64,000 bases of DNA from Haladaptatus sp. QDMS2 (GCF_029338295.1 NZ_CP119791.1:682001-746000), one strand, 5' to 3'. Shown: positions 7,871 through 17,252, counted from the first letter of the stretch. Notes: a model not told the origin generated them from the sequence alone. Numbers and translations are program-made.

Positions 7871-8089
7871 TCACACTACAAGCCCAATCGACACGAGTAG
7901 AAAGCCGAACAGTCCGAGAACTGAGGCGGAGACATACGCGTAGTCTCGTTGTTTCTTCGCGGCTTTTTCGGGGTCGGTTTGCCACTCCGCACCGTCGACC
8001 CAGTTTCGAGAGAATGACTGTGGGGCGAGCGCGCTCCCGGCAGCGAGCGCGAACATGAAGAGCCCAGTAACGACGACGAGCGGTTCCAT
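7871..8089 (-). CDS. Small two-helix membrane protein
   Basis: The 72-residue frame begins MEPLVVVTGLFMFALAAGSA and ends VLGLFGFLLVSIGLVV. The two hydrophobic segments flank a charged central loop (about residues 27-50, DGAEWQTDPEKAAKKQRDY). Codon use and the membrane hairpin pattern support a real gene. No family is recognised; it may be a conserved haloarchaeal membrane protein. Confidence 0.65.
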   Translation of the reverse strand: MEPLVVVTGLFMFALAAGSALAPQSFSRNWVDGAEWQTDPEKAAKKQRDYAYVSASVLGLFGFLLVSIGLVV

Positions 8090-8178
8090 GGCGATACTTG
8101 TTGACTGGGTGTCATGAACGTTCGGAAGGACACCGGCGTGCGTCCTAGCTGAGCCATGGTCAGTCGGTCGTTCACCTC

Positions 8179-8763
8179 CTATCGGCTCAGTTGGCCGTCT
8201 CGGTCGGCCCGGTCAACAGCCACCCCGAGCAGGAGCATTCCGAGGCCGAACGGCCACGTGAACAGGATCGGTGCGAGGTCGAAGCCGAGTGCGGTAGCCA
8301 TCGGGTCCCAGAGGAGTTTGTCGGTGACGGCGAGCATCGGCAGCGAGACGGTCAGGAGCCAGGTGGCGGCGCGTGGGCCGTCGGTGCGGAGCAGGGAGAT
8401 GCCGAGGAGCGTCCCGGCGGCCACGGCAAACGGGAAGGCGGCGAACACGAGTAGTCTACCGATGGCGGGATTCACGAGTCCGGCCACGCCGCCGGCGACC
8501 ATGGCGGCGAACGCGAGTGCCATCGCGAAGACGGCCACCTTTCCGGTCCAACCTCGGACGAAGGTGGCGGCCACGCCGGGTAGCGACCCGAGGAGAAGGG
8601 CAGCAGCAACGGCGACCCACACCTGTCCGACGGTGTTCGTCGCGGGGATGGGCAGGCCGTTGAACTGGCCGGTGAGGAGGACGCCGAAGACGAGCAGTCC
8701 GGAGCGCGCGCCGTGCCGTTTCGAACCCACGGCTGGGGCGTCCCGTCGAAGCGTCGTATTCAT
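8179..8763 (-). CDS. Polytopic membrane protein of unknown function
   Basis: A 194-residue protein from ATG 8763 (MNTTLRRDAPAVGSKRHG), with roughly six hydrophobic segments. The longer frame from 8940 adds a stretch of poor composition that would lie beside the promoter of the zinc-ribbon gene. The protein is Ala/Gly/Leu rich, with a conserved-looking LFTWPFGLGMLLLGVAVDR near the C-terminus. No named family is recognised. It sits between two other small minus-strand genes. Confidence 0.65.
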   Translation of the reverse strand: MNTTLRRDAPAVGSKRHGARSGLLVFGVLLTGQFNGLPIPATNTVGQVWVAVAAALLLGSLPGVAATFVRGWTGKVAVFAMALAFAAMVAGGVAGLVNPAIGRLLVFAAFPFAVAAGTLLGISLLRTDGPRAATWLLTVSLPMLAVTDKLLWDPMATALGFDLAPILFTWPFGLGMLLLGVAVDRADRDGQLSR

Positions 8764-8873
8764 ACCCACAAGAACCGTGCGCTCAGGACAAAACTGTTGT
8801 TCGGGTTGCACGAACGCACGGCTGGTTGCCGTGGTGCATTCTGGCGGTGGCAGTGAGGCGAGGGGTGGGTTCG

Positions 8874-9020
8874 CTACTTGCGAATTCCCTCGTCGGTGGC
8901 GGCCACGCCGAGGATGTAATCGCAGGTCGGGCAGACCCACTGGGAGACGAGGATTTGTCCCTCCTCGATGACTTCTTCGACGGCCGAGACGGTGTTTTCG
9001 CAGTATGGACAGATTCCCAT
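8874..9020 (-). CDS. 48-residue zinc-ribbon protein
   Basis: The short frame starts at ATG 9020 (MGICPYCENTVSAVEEV). It has two CxxC pairs, CPYC at residues 4-7 and CPTC near residues 30-33, separated by a predicted beta hairpin (EGQILVSQWV), which together form one zinc ribbon. Such micro zinc-finger proteins are numerous in haloarchaea and few have known partners. The frame continues upstream to 9857 only because it shadows the aldo/keto reductase gene on the other strand. Confidence 0.78.
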   Translation of the reverse strand: MGICPYCENTVSAVEEVIEEGQILVSQWVCPTCDYILGVAATDEGIRK

Positions 9021-9173
9021 GGCCGGAGATGTGGGGGGTTGAGAATAGCTCTTTTCGCCGTAACGAGTCTCTGATGCCCGCTCGCTACTGACACCGATGG
9101 GCACGCGGAACGTGGGGCGTTTGAAATCCCCGTAGCCCAAATTCTCTTTTGTCGCCGAGTCCAAAACTCGCGC

Positions 9174-9971
9174 ATGGAAGACGAACCAGAGATGCCGCGA
9201 CTCGGTCTCGGCACCTACGACATGAAGGGCGACGAGGCGGCTGACGCCGTCGAGACGGCCATCGACATTGGCTATCGCCACATCGACACGGCCCAGCACT
9301 ACGACAACGAGGAGGCGGTCGGACGAGGGATTGCGCGGGCTGACGTCCCGCGCGAAGACCTGTTCGTCGCGACCAAAATCTGGCACGACGACCTCGGATA
9401 CGACGACGTCATCGAGGGCGCACAGGAGAGCCTCGACCGACTCGGCCTCGATTACATCGACCTGCTGTACGTCCACTGGCCGGCGGGCGACTACGACGCA
9501 AAAGACACGCTCGCTGCGTTCGACGAACTGTACGAGGAGGGCGTCATCCGCCACGTCGGCGTCTCCAACTTCACGACCGACCTGCTCGACGAGGCACAGG
9601 AATACCTCGACGCGCCAATCTTCGCCCATCAGGTCGAGTGCCACCCGCTGCTCCAACAGCGTAACCTCCGCATCTACGCCGCTGGTCACGACATCGAGCT
9701 GGTCGCCTACTCGCCGATTGCTCGCAACGAAGTTGCAGAAAACGAGGACATCAAGGCCGTCGCCGAGAACTACGACGCGACGCCCGCCCAGATCAGTCTC
9801 GCGTGGCTGCTCGCGAACGGCATCGTCCCGATTCCGAAATCGAGCGACGAGGAACATCTGCGGGCGAACTACGAGAGTCTCGACATCGAACTCACGCAGG
9901 AGGACAAAGAGCGCCTCGACAACCTAGACGACGAAGAGCGCCTCATCGACCCGGACTTCGCCCCCTGGTAA
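9174..9971 (+). CDS. Aldo/keto reductase
   Basis: The 265-residue protein has the AKR barrel signatures: MPRLGLGTYDM at the start, GYRHIDTAQHYDNEEAVGRG carrying the catalytic Asp and Tyr, and VGVSNFTTDLLDEA in the middle. FVATKIW near residue 60 holds the catalytic Lys, YVHWPAGD the catalytic His, and IPKSSDEEHLRANY the NADPH 2'-phosphate-binding Lys region. It reduces an aldehyde or ketone with NAD(P)H; the natural substrate is not evident. It starts about 150 bases from the divergent zinc-ribbon gene and converges with the SDR gene. A paralogue lies at 24.4-25.2 kb. Confidence 0.93.
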   Translation: MEDEPEMPRLGLGTYDMKGDEAADAVETAIDIGYRHIDTAQHYDNEEAVGRGIARADVPREDLFVATKIWHDDLGYDDVIEGAQESLDRLGLDYIDLLYVHWPAGDYDAKDTLAAFDELYEEGVIRHVGVSNFTTDLLDEAQEYLDAPIFAHQVECHPLLQQRNLRIYAAGHDIELVAYSPIARNEVAENEDIKAVAENYDATPAQISLAWLLANGIVPIPKSSDEEHLRANYESLDIELTQEDKERLDNLDDEERLIDPDFAPW

Positions 9972-9985
9972 TTCGGTCAGACCGG

Positions 9986-10693
9986 TCAGACGTGCTTCGT
10001 CAGGCCGCCGTCTACCCGGAGATTCTGTCCGGTGACGTAACTCGATTCGTCTGAGACGAGGTACGCGACGGCGTCGGCGATTTCTTCTGTCCTCGCGGCG
10101 CGATTCATTGGAATCTGCGCGCGAGTTTCGTCATCGATTTCGTAACTGTCTGCGAACCCGGGGAGCACGGCGTTCATGCGGATTCCCTCGCTCGCGTAGC
10201 GGTCTGCGTAGAGTTTCGTGTAACTGCCGAGCGCCGCCCGAAGCACGGAGGAGACGGGGAACTCGGGACTCGGCTCGAACGCAGAGAAGGTGGAGATGTT
10301 GACGATTGCTCCGCCACTGTCCTGCTGGCGCATGATGGGCGTGACGAGGCGGGCCATTCGAACCGCGTTCAAGAAGACGAGTTCGAACCCTGTCTGCCAA
10401 TCTTCGTCCGGAATCTCGCCGATGGGGCCTTTCGGCGGGTGGCCGGTGTTGTTCACCACGGCGTCGATGCGGCCGTAGGTGTCGCGGGCGGCCTCGACCA
10501 GCGCGGCGAGGTCGTCGGAGTCGGTCACCGACCCCTCGAAACCGACGCCGCCGAGGGCTTCTGCCACGTCGATTGCTCCACCGGACTTCGAGAGAAGAAC
10601 GGGTGTATAGCCGTCTGCGGCCAATTTTCGGGCGCTCGCGGCACCGATACCGCTGCCCGCCGCGGTCACGATTGCAACTCTGGAAGCGTCCAT
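9986..10693 (-). CDS. Short-chain dehydrogenase/reductase (SDR)
   Basis: A 235-residue classical SDR. The cofactor motif TAAGSGIGAASARKL (GxxxGxG) is near residues 10-24, VNNTGHP (NNxG) near 80, and the C-terminal YLVSDESSYVTGQNLRVDGG is typical. The usual YxxxK appears altered: after the expected serine region (NISTFSAFEP) the sequence reads SVLRAALGSYTKLYADRYA, where the Tyr-x3-Lys of the active site is not obvious. It might therefore be an atypical or weakly active member. Confidence 0.82.
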   Translation of the reverse strand: MDASRVAIVTAAGSGIGAASARKLAADGYTPVLLSKSGGAIDVAEALGGVGFEGSVTDSDDLAALVEAARDTYGRIDAVVNNTGHPPKGPIGEIPDEDWQTGFELVFLNAVRMARLVTPIMRQQDSGGAIVNISTFSAFEPSPEFPVSSVLRAALGSYTKLYADRYASEGIRMNAVLPGFADSYEIDDETRAQIPMNRAARTEEIADAVAYLVSDESSYVTGQNLRVDGGLTKHV

Positions 10694-10755
10694 ACAGTAC
10701 CCACAGTGGTACTGACTTTGTGGGTTCTGAAAGCGGAAGGGGTTCCCGGTGACGT

Positions 10756-11865
10756 TCAGTCGTCTGCGGGTGCGGGCACTTCGTGGTCGCTGATGGTCGC
10801 CTTCGGTAGGAGCGTCTTCTCGAAGTCGAACTCGTCGAGGGCCTTGCCTTCGCGAACCTTCGTCGGCCAGTCTGGGTTCGCCAGTGCGCTCGTGCCGAGG
10901 GTGATGAGCGCGGACCCTGACTCGATTACGTCGCGGGCGCTCGCCGGGTCGCCGAGGCCGCCGTTTGCAATGACTGGTGCGTCACCGTGCTCGACTGCCG
11001 CCTCAGCGAGCGTTGGGCCGTCGTCGGCAAACGTCGCTGCTGTCGCGTCGCCGTCGATCGTGTGGATGTAGTCTGCGCCGGTCTCACTGACCGCGCGGAA
11101 ATAGACTTCGGCGTCGTCCTCGCCGCCGTCCCATTTGTGTTCTTCGTCGCTCACCATCGCCTGCGAGAGGCGGACGCCGACGACGAAGTCCTCGGGAGTC
11201 GCGTTCTGAACCGCCTCGATGACCTCTCGGGTGAGTCGAACGCGGTTCTCGGCGGAACCGCCGTATCCGTCTTCGCGTTCGTTGTACTCGGCGGAGAGGA
11301 ATGTATTGAGGAGGTAACCGTTCGCGCTGTGAATCTCGACGCCGTCGAATCCCGCCGCTGTGGCCCGTTCTGCGGACGCGGCGAATCCCGCTACGACGGC
11401 GTCGATGTGGTCGGTCGTCATCTCGGTCGGGACGGGAAATTCGCCTTCACCGCCGTAGAGTGGGCTCTGTTCGCCCTTCGGCTGGACGGCGGAAGGGGCG
11501 ATGGTCTCGTCGGTGTAGCGGTTACCCTGCGCCTGCGACCCGGCGTGCATGAGCTGGGCGAAGACGGCACTGTCCTCGTCGTGAATCTTCTCGATTACCG
11601 GCTCCCAGGCGGCCGCCTGCTCGTCGGTGGCGAGTCCGGGCTGATTGTGGTAACCCTGGCTGTGTGCCTCGTCGGTGTACACGCCCTCGGTGATGAGAAA
11701 CGAGAAGCCGCCGCGAGCGAACTTGGCGTAGTAGCGAGCCATCTCAGGTGTGGCGTGCCCGTCTGCCGTGGCGCTCGTGCGGGTCATCGGCGCGAGGCCG
11801 ACACGGTTGTCGAGAGTGAGCGATTCGAGATCGAACGGATCGAAGAGGGTATCGTCTGTTGGCAT
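10756..11865 (-). CDS. NADH:flavin oxidoreductase, Old Yellow Enzyme family
   Basis: The 369-residue protein starts at ATG 11865 (MPTDDTLFDPFDLESLTLDN); the frame is open further upstream to 11955 but that part lacks family similarity. OYE features are NRVGLAPMTRTSA, FAQLMHAGSQA, the substrate-binding GFDGVEIHSANGYLLNTFLS followed by YGGSAENRVRLTREV, and VIANGGLGDPASARDVI with LGTSALANPDWP for FMN phosphate binding. It would reduce activated alkenes or serve as a dienoyl-CoA-type reductase, but it lacks the C-terminal FeS and FAD domains of the long forms. It starts beside a large geneless region. Confidence 0.9.
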   Translation of the reverse strand: MPTDDTLFDPFDLESLTLDNRVGLAPMTRTSATADGHATPEMARYYAKFARGGFSFLITEGVYTDEAHSQGYHNQPGLATDEQAAAWEPVIEKIHDEDSAVFAQLMHAGSQAQGNRYTDETIAPSAVQPKGEQSPLYGGEGEFPVPTEMTTDHIDAVVAGFAASAERATAAGFDGVEIHSANGYLLNTFLSAEYNEREDGYGGSAENRVRLTREVIEAVQNATPEDFVVGVRLSQAMVSDEEHKWDGGEDDAEVYFRAVSETGADYIHTIDGDATAATFADDGPTLAEAAVEHGDAPVIANGGLGDPASARDVIESGSALITLGTSALANPDWPTKVREGKALDEFDFEKTLLPKATISDHEVPAPADD

Positions 11866-12645
11866 GACCGGATTCTGGGCACGGACGGCAAAAGCCGGCG
11901 GGCGGGTGTGCGAACCAGCTACCGTCCCGCCGTGATTGATTGTGTGATATCTCAACTGAGACGTTCGGACGATTGGCCAGTGGACGACTCTCGCTCCGTC
12001 GGTTGCTTTTCGGTCGTGAAATCCGCCGAGTGTACGCTTCGGCGACGGTGGCGGTATAGAAAATAGAAGATTTTGAAATTTATCGGAAATTCTCCTCTAA
12101 ACGTTTCTATATTCTCTGTCTTACTAGGCACCTTCGATACTAAAACGACCTATTATTGACCTTATAGCCAACTTTTATCACCCCGTTCGTCCTTGCTGTG
12201 GATGTAATGTGTGAAACAGACGCGAAACGAGGTGGGGGTGGTCGATAGGACTCGCCACCCTCGGATCGATTACCACAATGACCACCATGGTCGTGCAAGC
12301 TGTACTATGGGTTAGCCACCCGGACTGACGCTGGGATGCGTCAGTCGCCTCTTTTGCTGGGTCAGGCACCAGGCCTCCCCTGGCATTTTACGTCAACGAA
12401 CTGTCAACCTAACCGACGGTAAGGATACTCGCTGTGTGATATACTTTCTCCCATTCAGTGCACGCTGACTGTCGGCAAAACTATCGCGTTAAGGTCGGCT
12501 GAAACCGGGAGACTGAGACGGTGAGAAACGTTGACACCCACAATTATTCCACCCTCTTCGATGATACGATAATCTCCAACAATCATGTACGCTTACGAGA
12601 CATCTTTTTCTCCTCAGCGTGCATTGTTTTATTCGGTGTAATACC
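11866..12645. other. 780-bp region without a convincing gene
   Basis: The left half (about 12050-12180) is unusually AT-rich for this genome. The right half holds a TATA-like TTTTAT (12173-12178), short overlapping frames with stops, and two hairpins listed separately. The minus-strand frame 12178-12369 has no protein-like features. The stretch before 12646 contains the promoter of the DUF378 gene. An unannotated small RNA or the remains of a lost gene are possible. Confidence 0.55.
12323..12389 (+). ncRNA. Two consecutive hairpins with a T-run, possible small RNA end or attenuator
   Basis: GACTGACGC (12323-12331) pairs perfectly with GCGTCAGTC (12338-12346) around a six-base loop. Then CCAGG (12369-12373) pairs with CCTGG (12379-12383), followed by ATTTTA. 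The second hairpin plus T-run resembles an intrinsic terminator. Upstream, at about 12276, is a 16-codon frame (MTTMVVQAVLWVSHPD) whose stop lies inside the first hairpin. A TATA-like box lies near 12175. A transcribed structured RNA is inferred, not shown. Confidence 0.35.
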
Positions 12646-12915
12646 ATGCAGTATGAAGGCAGAATTCGGGCAAACTTCCTGGACTGGGCCTCGCTCATCC
12701 TCGTCATCGTGGGTGCGTTAAACTGGGGTCTGATCGGGATTGGGGGCTTTATCAATGCAAACTGGAACGTGGTGAATCTCATCTTCGGGTCCATCCCGAC
12801 GCTTGAGAACCTCATCTACCTCCTCGTCGGCCTCGCGGGCGTCTACGAGCTGTACTTCGCGTACCAGCTCTACGACGCACGCAGCGAGCGCCCGATGACC
12901 GAAAAGCCCGCCTAA
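12646..12915 (+). CDS. DUF378-family small membrane protein
   Basis: An 89-residue protein from ATG 12646 (MQYEGRIRANFLDWASLILV). It shows the DUF378 pattern: VGALNWGLIGIGG in the first helix, a short loop WNVVNLIFGS, and a second helix YLLVGLAGVYELYFAYQLY. The family consists of short two-helix membrane proteins of unknown role, common in bacteria and haloarchaea. It has its own promoter region and faces the convergent sucCD operon. Confidence 0.88.
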   Translation: MQYEGRIRANFLDWASLILVIVGALNWGLIGIGGFINANWNVVNLIFGSIPTLENLIYLLVGLAGVYELYFAYQLYDARSERPMTEKPA

Positions 12916-12990
12916 GCTTCGACTTTTTCGACGACACACCACCCCGTGAGCGGTCGCTCACGCCGTCAGTAAAAGAAAGGAAAAACCGAG

Positions 12991-13860
12991 TTAGAGGAAC
13001 TCTTCGATGTGGTCTGCGACTTCCTCTGGAGTGTCGCCCACTGGAACGCCCGCGTCGTTGAGGGCGTTGATTTTGGACTCTGCGGTGCCCGTTCCAGAGC
13101 CGGAGACGATCGCGCCCGCGTGGCCCATGCGCTTTCCTGGCGGGGCCGTGCGACCGGCGATGAAGCCAGCGACTGGCGTGTCCATGTTCTCTGCGATGTA
13201 CGCAGCGGCTTCCTCTTCGTCCTCGCCACCGATTTCACCGCACATGACGACGGCTTCGGTCTCTGGGTCGTTTTCGAACGCTTCGAGCGCGTCGACGAAC
13301 GACGTGCCGATGATTGGGTCGCCACCGATACCGATGGCCGTGGTCTGGCCGATGCCGCGCTGGGTCAGGTTGTCGACGACCTGGTAGGTGAGCGTCCCCG
13401 AGCGGGAGACGAGACCGACGTTCCCGTCGGAGAAGATGTTGCCTGGCAGGATGCCGAGTTTCGCCTCGCCCGGCGTGATGAGGCCTGGACAGTTTGGCCC
13501 GATGAGTCGGGTGTCGACTTCCTGCAGACGCTTGTAGACCTTCGCCATGTCCTGGGTCGGAACGCCTTCCGTGATGGCGACGACGAGGTCCAAGTCGGAG
13601 TCGAGTGCCTCGAAGATGGCGTCCGCGGCGAACGCCGGTGGGACGAAGACGACAGAGGCGTCTGCGTCTTCTTCTTCGACGGCTTCACTGACGGTGTCGT
13701 AGACGGGAACGCCCTTTACTTCCTGCCCGCCCTTGCCTGGCACGGCGCCGGCGACGACGTTCGTCCCGTACTCCATCATCTGTTCAGTGTGGAACTTGCC
13801 TTCGCCGCCCGTAATCCCCTGGACGACGACGCGAGTGTCCTTGTCTACGAATACACTCAT
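12991..13860 (-). CDS. sucD: Succinyl-CoA ligase (ADP-forming), alpha subunit
   Basis: A 289-residue subunit of full length. The Rossmann CoA-binding domain begins [20 protein letters not shown] and includes [31 protein letters not shown] is near residue 122. The phosphorylated histidine lies in [13 protein letters not shown] near residue 245. It interconverts succinyl-CoA and succinate with nucleotide phosphorylation in the TCA cycle. It is the second gene of sucCD, its ATG overlapping the sucC stop by four bases. Confidence 0.96.
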   Translation of the reverse strand: MSVFVDKDTRVVVQGITGGEGKFHTEQMMEYGTNVVAGAVPGKGGQEVKGVPVYDTVSEAVEEEDADASVVFVPPAFAADAIFEALDSDLDLVVAITEGVPTQDMAKVYKRLQEVDTRLIGPNCPGLITPGEAKLGILPGNIFSDGNVGLVSRSGTLTYQVVDNLTQRGIGQTTAIGIGGDPIIGTSFVDALEAFENDPETEAVVMCGEIGGEDEEEAAAYIAENMDTPVAGFIAGRTAPPGKRMGHAGAIVSGSGTGTAESKINALNDAGVPVGDTPEEVADHIEEFL

Positions 13861-15002
13861 TGCTGGACCTCCTTTGCGCGTGCAACGGCCGCTTGAACGG
13901 CGGATTCGAGCGTGCCTTCGACCTGCACGAGGTCGGTGTTCAGAATCTCCATGCCCTCTTCTGCGTTCGTCCCGGCGAGACGCACGACGACGGGCTTTGG
14001 AATCTCGTCGAAGCTTTCGAGTGCCTCGTTGATACCCTTCGCCACCTCGTCACCGCGGGTGATGCCGCCGAAGATGTTGAAGACGACCGAATCGACGTTC
14101 GGGTCGGAGAAGACCATGTCCAGTGCGTTCGCCACACGGGAGGCCTTCGCACCGCCACCGATGTCGAGGAAGTTGGCTGGTTTGCCGCCGTAGTAGTCGA
14201 CGAGGTCGAGCGTCGTCATGACGAGGCCCGCACCGTTGCCGATGATGCCGACGTTACCCTTGAGGCGGACGTAGTCGAAGCCGTACTCGCCGGCTTTGCG
14301 CTCTAAGTCGTCCTCGTAGGCTTCTTCTTCGAGTTCGGCGAGTTCCGGCTGGCGAAACAGCGCGTCGTCGTCGATGTTCATGACCGCGTCGGCCGCGATG
14401 ACGTCGCCGTCCGAGGTGACCATGAGCGGGTTGACTTCGATGTCGCTCGCGTCCTTGTCGTCCCAGAGCTGGAACAGCGTCTGGAGAATCGAGGAGACTT
14501 CGCGGGCGACGTCTGCGTCCACACCGGCCCCGTAGACTGCACGACGGGCCTGGTATGGGTGCATGCCAAACGCCGGGTCGATGTGCTCGCGGGCGATGGC
14601 CTCGGGCGTTTCTGCTGCGACCTCTTCGATGTTGACGCCACCTTTCGTGGAGACCATGGCGACGGGTTTGCCCTCGCCGCGGTCCATCGTCACACCGACG
14701 TAGAGTTCGTCGACGAAGTCCACGGCTTCCTCTACGAGGACGCTCTCTACGGTGTACCCTTTGAGGTCCATGCCGAGGATGTCGTCGGCTGCCGCTCGCG
14801 CCTCGTCCTCGTCGGATACGAGTTTGATGCCTCCGGCCTTGCCACGTCCGCCCACGTGGACCTGCGCCTTTACAGCGACGGGATATCCAAGCGACTCTGC
14901 AGCCTCGACAACCTCGTCTACGGTGGTTGCGAGCTGGGAGTCCGGCGTTGGAATCCCCGCGTTTGCGAAGATGTCCTTCGCTTGATACTCGTGCAGCTTC
15001 AT
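13857..15002 (-). CDS. sucC: Succinyl-CoA ligase (ADP-forming), beta subunit
   Basis: A 381-residue ATP-grasp subunit beginning [20 protein letters not shown]. The nucleotide-binding segment [17 protein letters not shown] follows, with EVNPLMV for magnesium binding, [19 protein letters not shown] and [15 protein letters not shown] at the interface with the alpha subunit. It forms the alpha/beta enzyme with the overlapping sucD. A promoter-like TTTAA lies about 30 bases before the ATG on the minus strand. Confidence 0.96.
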   Translation of the reverse strand: MKLHEYQAKDIFANAGIPTPDSQLATTVDEVVEAAESLGYPVAVKAQVHVGGRGKAGGIKLVSDEDEARAAADDILGMDLKGYTVESVLVEEAVDFVDELYVGVTMDRGEGKPVAMVSTKGGVNIEEVAAETPEAIAREHIDPAFGMHPYQARRAVYGAGVDADVAREVSSILQTLFQLWDDKDASDIEVNPLMVTSDGDVIAADAVMNIDDDALFRQPELAELEEEAYEDDLERKAGEYGFDYVRLKGNVGIIGNGAGLVMTTLDLVDYYGGKPANFLDIGGGAKASRVANALDMVFSDPNVDSVVFNIFGGITRGDEVAKGINEALESFDEIPKPVVVRLAGTNAEEGMEILNTDLVQVEGTLESAVQAAVARAKEVQQ

Positions 15003-15180
15003 ACGTATATTACCGTGTGAACACGTCGCTTAAATCCCTTTCATTCGGACTCCCGGTTCTTGCCGCTACCAGTCCCCGTGTGGCAATATCTGCGGGGATT
15101 GCCAGCACGAGACACACTACCGTCGCCATCGAATCTCCGACAGGCGTACGCTTTTGCGGAGGGCGGCCGTCAACTCGGCC

Positions 15181-16137
15181 ATGCGCGCCGTACGGTATCA
15201 CGAACACGGTGGAACAGACGTACTCACCACAGAGGAACTGATGCGCCCGGAACCGGCAGCAAACGAACTGCTGGTCGCGGTTCACGCGGCCGGAATCAAC
15301 CCCGTCGACACCTACTTCCGCGAGGGATCGTACAAACCCGCCACGCTCCCGTGGATTCCCGGCTCCGACGTCGCCGGCGTCGTTTCCGCCGTCGGGGACG
15401 ACGTGACTGAATTCAAGGCAGGCGACGAAATCTACGCGACCGGTCTCGGGAACGACCACCCCGGAACCTGCGCCGAGTACGCCACGGTTCCCGTCGAACT
15501 GGCCGCGAGTCTTCCCGACTCGGTCAGCTTCGAGCAGGCCGCCGCCGGGGCACTCGTCGGCGTCACCGCCTGGCAGTCGCTCATCGCGACAGCGAATCTC
15601 CAGCCAGCCGAGACGGTGCTCATCCACGGCGGGAGCGGCGGCGTTGGTCACATGGCCGTCCAGATTGCGAACGCGACCGGCGCGACGGTGGTCACGACCG
15701 CCTCGCCGAAGTACCACGACGACCTCGACGCGATGGGTGCAGACGTGGTCCTCGACTACGCGCGCGACGACCTAGAGGACGCAATCGAGGAAGTCGGCAA
15801 GCCGGACGTCATCCTCGACCACCGCCTCGACGAGTATCTCCCGCTCGACTGTGCGGTCGCGGCGAAGGGCTGTCGCATCGTCGCCATCGGCAACGAGGAC
15901 CAAGAAGCGACGTTCCCGAGCGTGCCAGCCGCCCGCGCGAAGACGCTGTCGGTCCACCACGTCTCGATGTTCAACACGCCCGACATCGGCGACGTTCTCT
16001 CGCGACTCGCCACGCTCATGGAGGCGGGGGCCCTCACGCCGCGAGTGCACCAGACGTACGACTTAGCCGAGGTCGGTGCGGCCCACGACGACGTGTTGGC
16101 GGAGAGTTTCCTCGGGAAACTCGTGGTCACGCCCTGA
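15181..16137 (+). CDS. NADPH:quinone reductase / zinc-independent medium-chain dehydrogenase
   Basis: The 318-residue MDR protein starts at ATG 15181 (MRAVRYHEHGGTDVL). It has the quinone-oxidoreductase features GINPVDTYFREG, PGSDVAGVVSAVGDDV, and the nucleotide motif HGGSGGVGHMAVQIA near residue 147. Catalytic zinc ligands of alcohol dehydrogenases are absent. It probably reduces quinones or enones with NADPH. It is transcribed away from sucC, and the SDR gene follows after 45 bases on the same strand. Confidence 0.9.
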   Translation: MRAVRYHEHGGTDVLTTEELMRPEPAANELLVAVHAAGINPVDTYFREGSYKPATLPWIPGSDVAGVVSAVGDDVTEFKAGDEIYATGLGNDHPGTCAEYATVPVELAASLPDSVSFEQAAAGALVGVTAWQSLIATANLQPAETVLIHGGSGGVGHMAVQIANATGATVVTTASPKYHDDLDAMGADVVLDYARDDLEDAIEEVGKPDVILDHRLDEYLPLDCAVAAKGCRIVAIGNEDQEATFPSVPAARAKTLSVHHVSMFNTPDIGDVLSRLATLMEAGALTPRVHQTYDLAEVGAAHDDVLAESFLGKLVVTP

Positions 16138-16182
16138 CCCGGCCGCCCCACCTTTATCCTGTTTCCGCACTAACCGGTTGCT

Positions 16183-16881
16183 ATGAGTGTCGAGTTCGAT
16201 TTCTCGGGAACGGTGGTCGTGGTAACCGGCGCGAGCGGTGCGCTCGGAAGCACTGTCGCAAACGAGTTCGCGAAAGCCGGCGCGACAGTCTGCGCGGCGG
16301 ACGTGGTCGAACCGGACGAGGGGACGCTCGTCTCGGGAATTACGTTCTACGAGGGCGATTTCACGGACGAAACGGACGTCAAATCGACGTTCGACGAAAT
16401 CGCAGATACCCACGGACAGGTGGATGCCCTCATCAACATTGCCGGGACCTGGAAGGGCGGAACGCACATCGAAGAAACCGACGTGGACACCTTCGACATG
16501 CTGTTCTCGGTCAACCTGAAGACGATGTTCCTCGCGAGCAAGCACGCGATTCCGCACCTCAAAGAGACTGAGGGTGCAATCGTCTCGACGAGTGCCCGCG
16601 CCTCGCTCGAAGGCGGCGAGGGTGACGGCCCCTATCGTGCCGCGAAGGCCGGTGTTCGACTCTTGACGGAGACGATTGCAGAGGAGAACAAGGGAACCGT
16701 CCGGGCAAACGCCATCATGCCGAGCGTCATCGACACGCCACAGAACCGGGAGGCGATGCCCGATGCCGACCACGATAAATGGGTCGAACCAGCAGAAATC
16801 GCCCGCGTCATCATGTTCCTCTGTAGCGACGCCGCCGATGTGACCAGCGGCGCGGCGGTGCCGGTGTACGGCGAAGCTTGA
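16183..16881 (+). CDS. Short-chain dehydrogenase/reductase (SDR)
   Basis: A 232-residue protein with the SDR dinucleotide motif VTGASGALGSTVANEF near residue 13, LINIAGTWKGG (the NxAG region) near 82, STSARASLEGGEGDGPYRAAKAG with the active Ser and Tyr-x3-Lys near 143-159, and the C-terminal FLCSDAADVTSGAAVPVYG. It is spaced 45 bases from the quinone reductase gene and may share its transcript. The substrate is unknown. Confidence 0.9.
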   Translation: MSVEFDFSGTVVVVTGASGALGSTVANEFAKAGATVCAADVVEPDEGTLVSGITFYEGDFTDETDVKSTFDEIADTHGQVDALINIAGTWKGGTHIEETDVDTFDMLFSVNLKTMFLASKHAIPHLKETEGAIVSTSARASLEGGEGDGPYRAAKAGVRLLTETIAEENKGTVRANAIMPSVIDTPQNREAMPDADHDKWVEPAEIARVIMFLCSDAADVTSGAAVPVYGEA

Positions 16882-17157
16882 GCCGTCTCCGACATCGCGT
16901 GACGGCGGGTCGAACCATTCAGTGATGTCGAACACGTTCTGATTTTTGCATGAAATTTAACATTGAAAGCTAGCGGCGGCGACTGCAACGCGTCCAGGTT
17001 TGCTCCCATAGACTTTATGTTCGTGCAATATTTGCTAGTTGGTACGTCGCTGGTCGCTAGATTCTCTGCTGCTGGTTTTACTATGATTGAATATTGATAA
17101 ATCCGACTAGCCTCGGTGGGTGGTATTCTGTGGCGACCGTTCCGTGTCGTCATTTCA

Positions 17158-17191
17158 CACATGTCCGATTAGGAAACCTAACAGTCATGTG
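17158..17191. promoter_or_regulatory. Nested palindrome, possible operator of the NSS transporter pair
   Basis: The core TTAGG, AAA, CCTAA (17169-17181) is a perfect inverted repeat. It is flanked symmetrically by CACATG on the left (17158-17163) and CATGTG on the right (17186-17191). The element ends about 28 bases before the TATA box and 61 before the start codon, where a regulator could act. Confidence 0.45.
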
Positions 17192-17218
17192 GTTGGTAGG
17201 TCGCGGAAAATCGGGACA

Positions 17219-17225
17219 TTTATTT
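17219..17225 (+). promoter_or_regulatory. TATA box of the first NSS transporter gene
   Basis: TTTATTT lies about 31 bases before the ATG at 17253, giving at most a very short leader. Confidence 0.5.
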
Positions 17226-17252
17226 GACCGATACTGATAGGGGGTTTCACAC

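Larger units (their letters stand above)
16882..17252. other. 371-bp AT-rich intergenic region upstream of the NSS transporters
   Basis: The sequence is markedly more AT-rich than the flanking genes and shows no gene-like frame. It holds the nested palindrome at 17158-17191 and the TATA box of the first transporter gene. Confidence 0.6.

Noticed and set aside
10987-12066. Long plus-strand frame opposite the Old Yellow Enzyme gene
   Set aside because: Antisense shadow caused by GC-rich codon structure; the minus-strand protein has clear family motifs.
12178-12369. Minus-strand 63-codon frame in the geneless region
   Set aside because: No fold, no promoter, and it runs through the hairpins.
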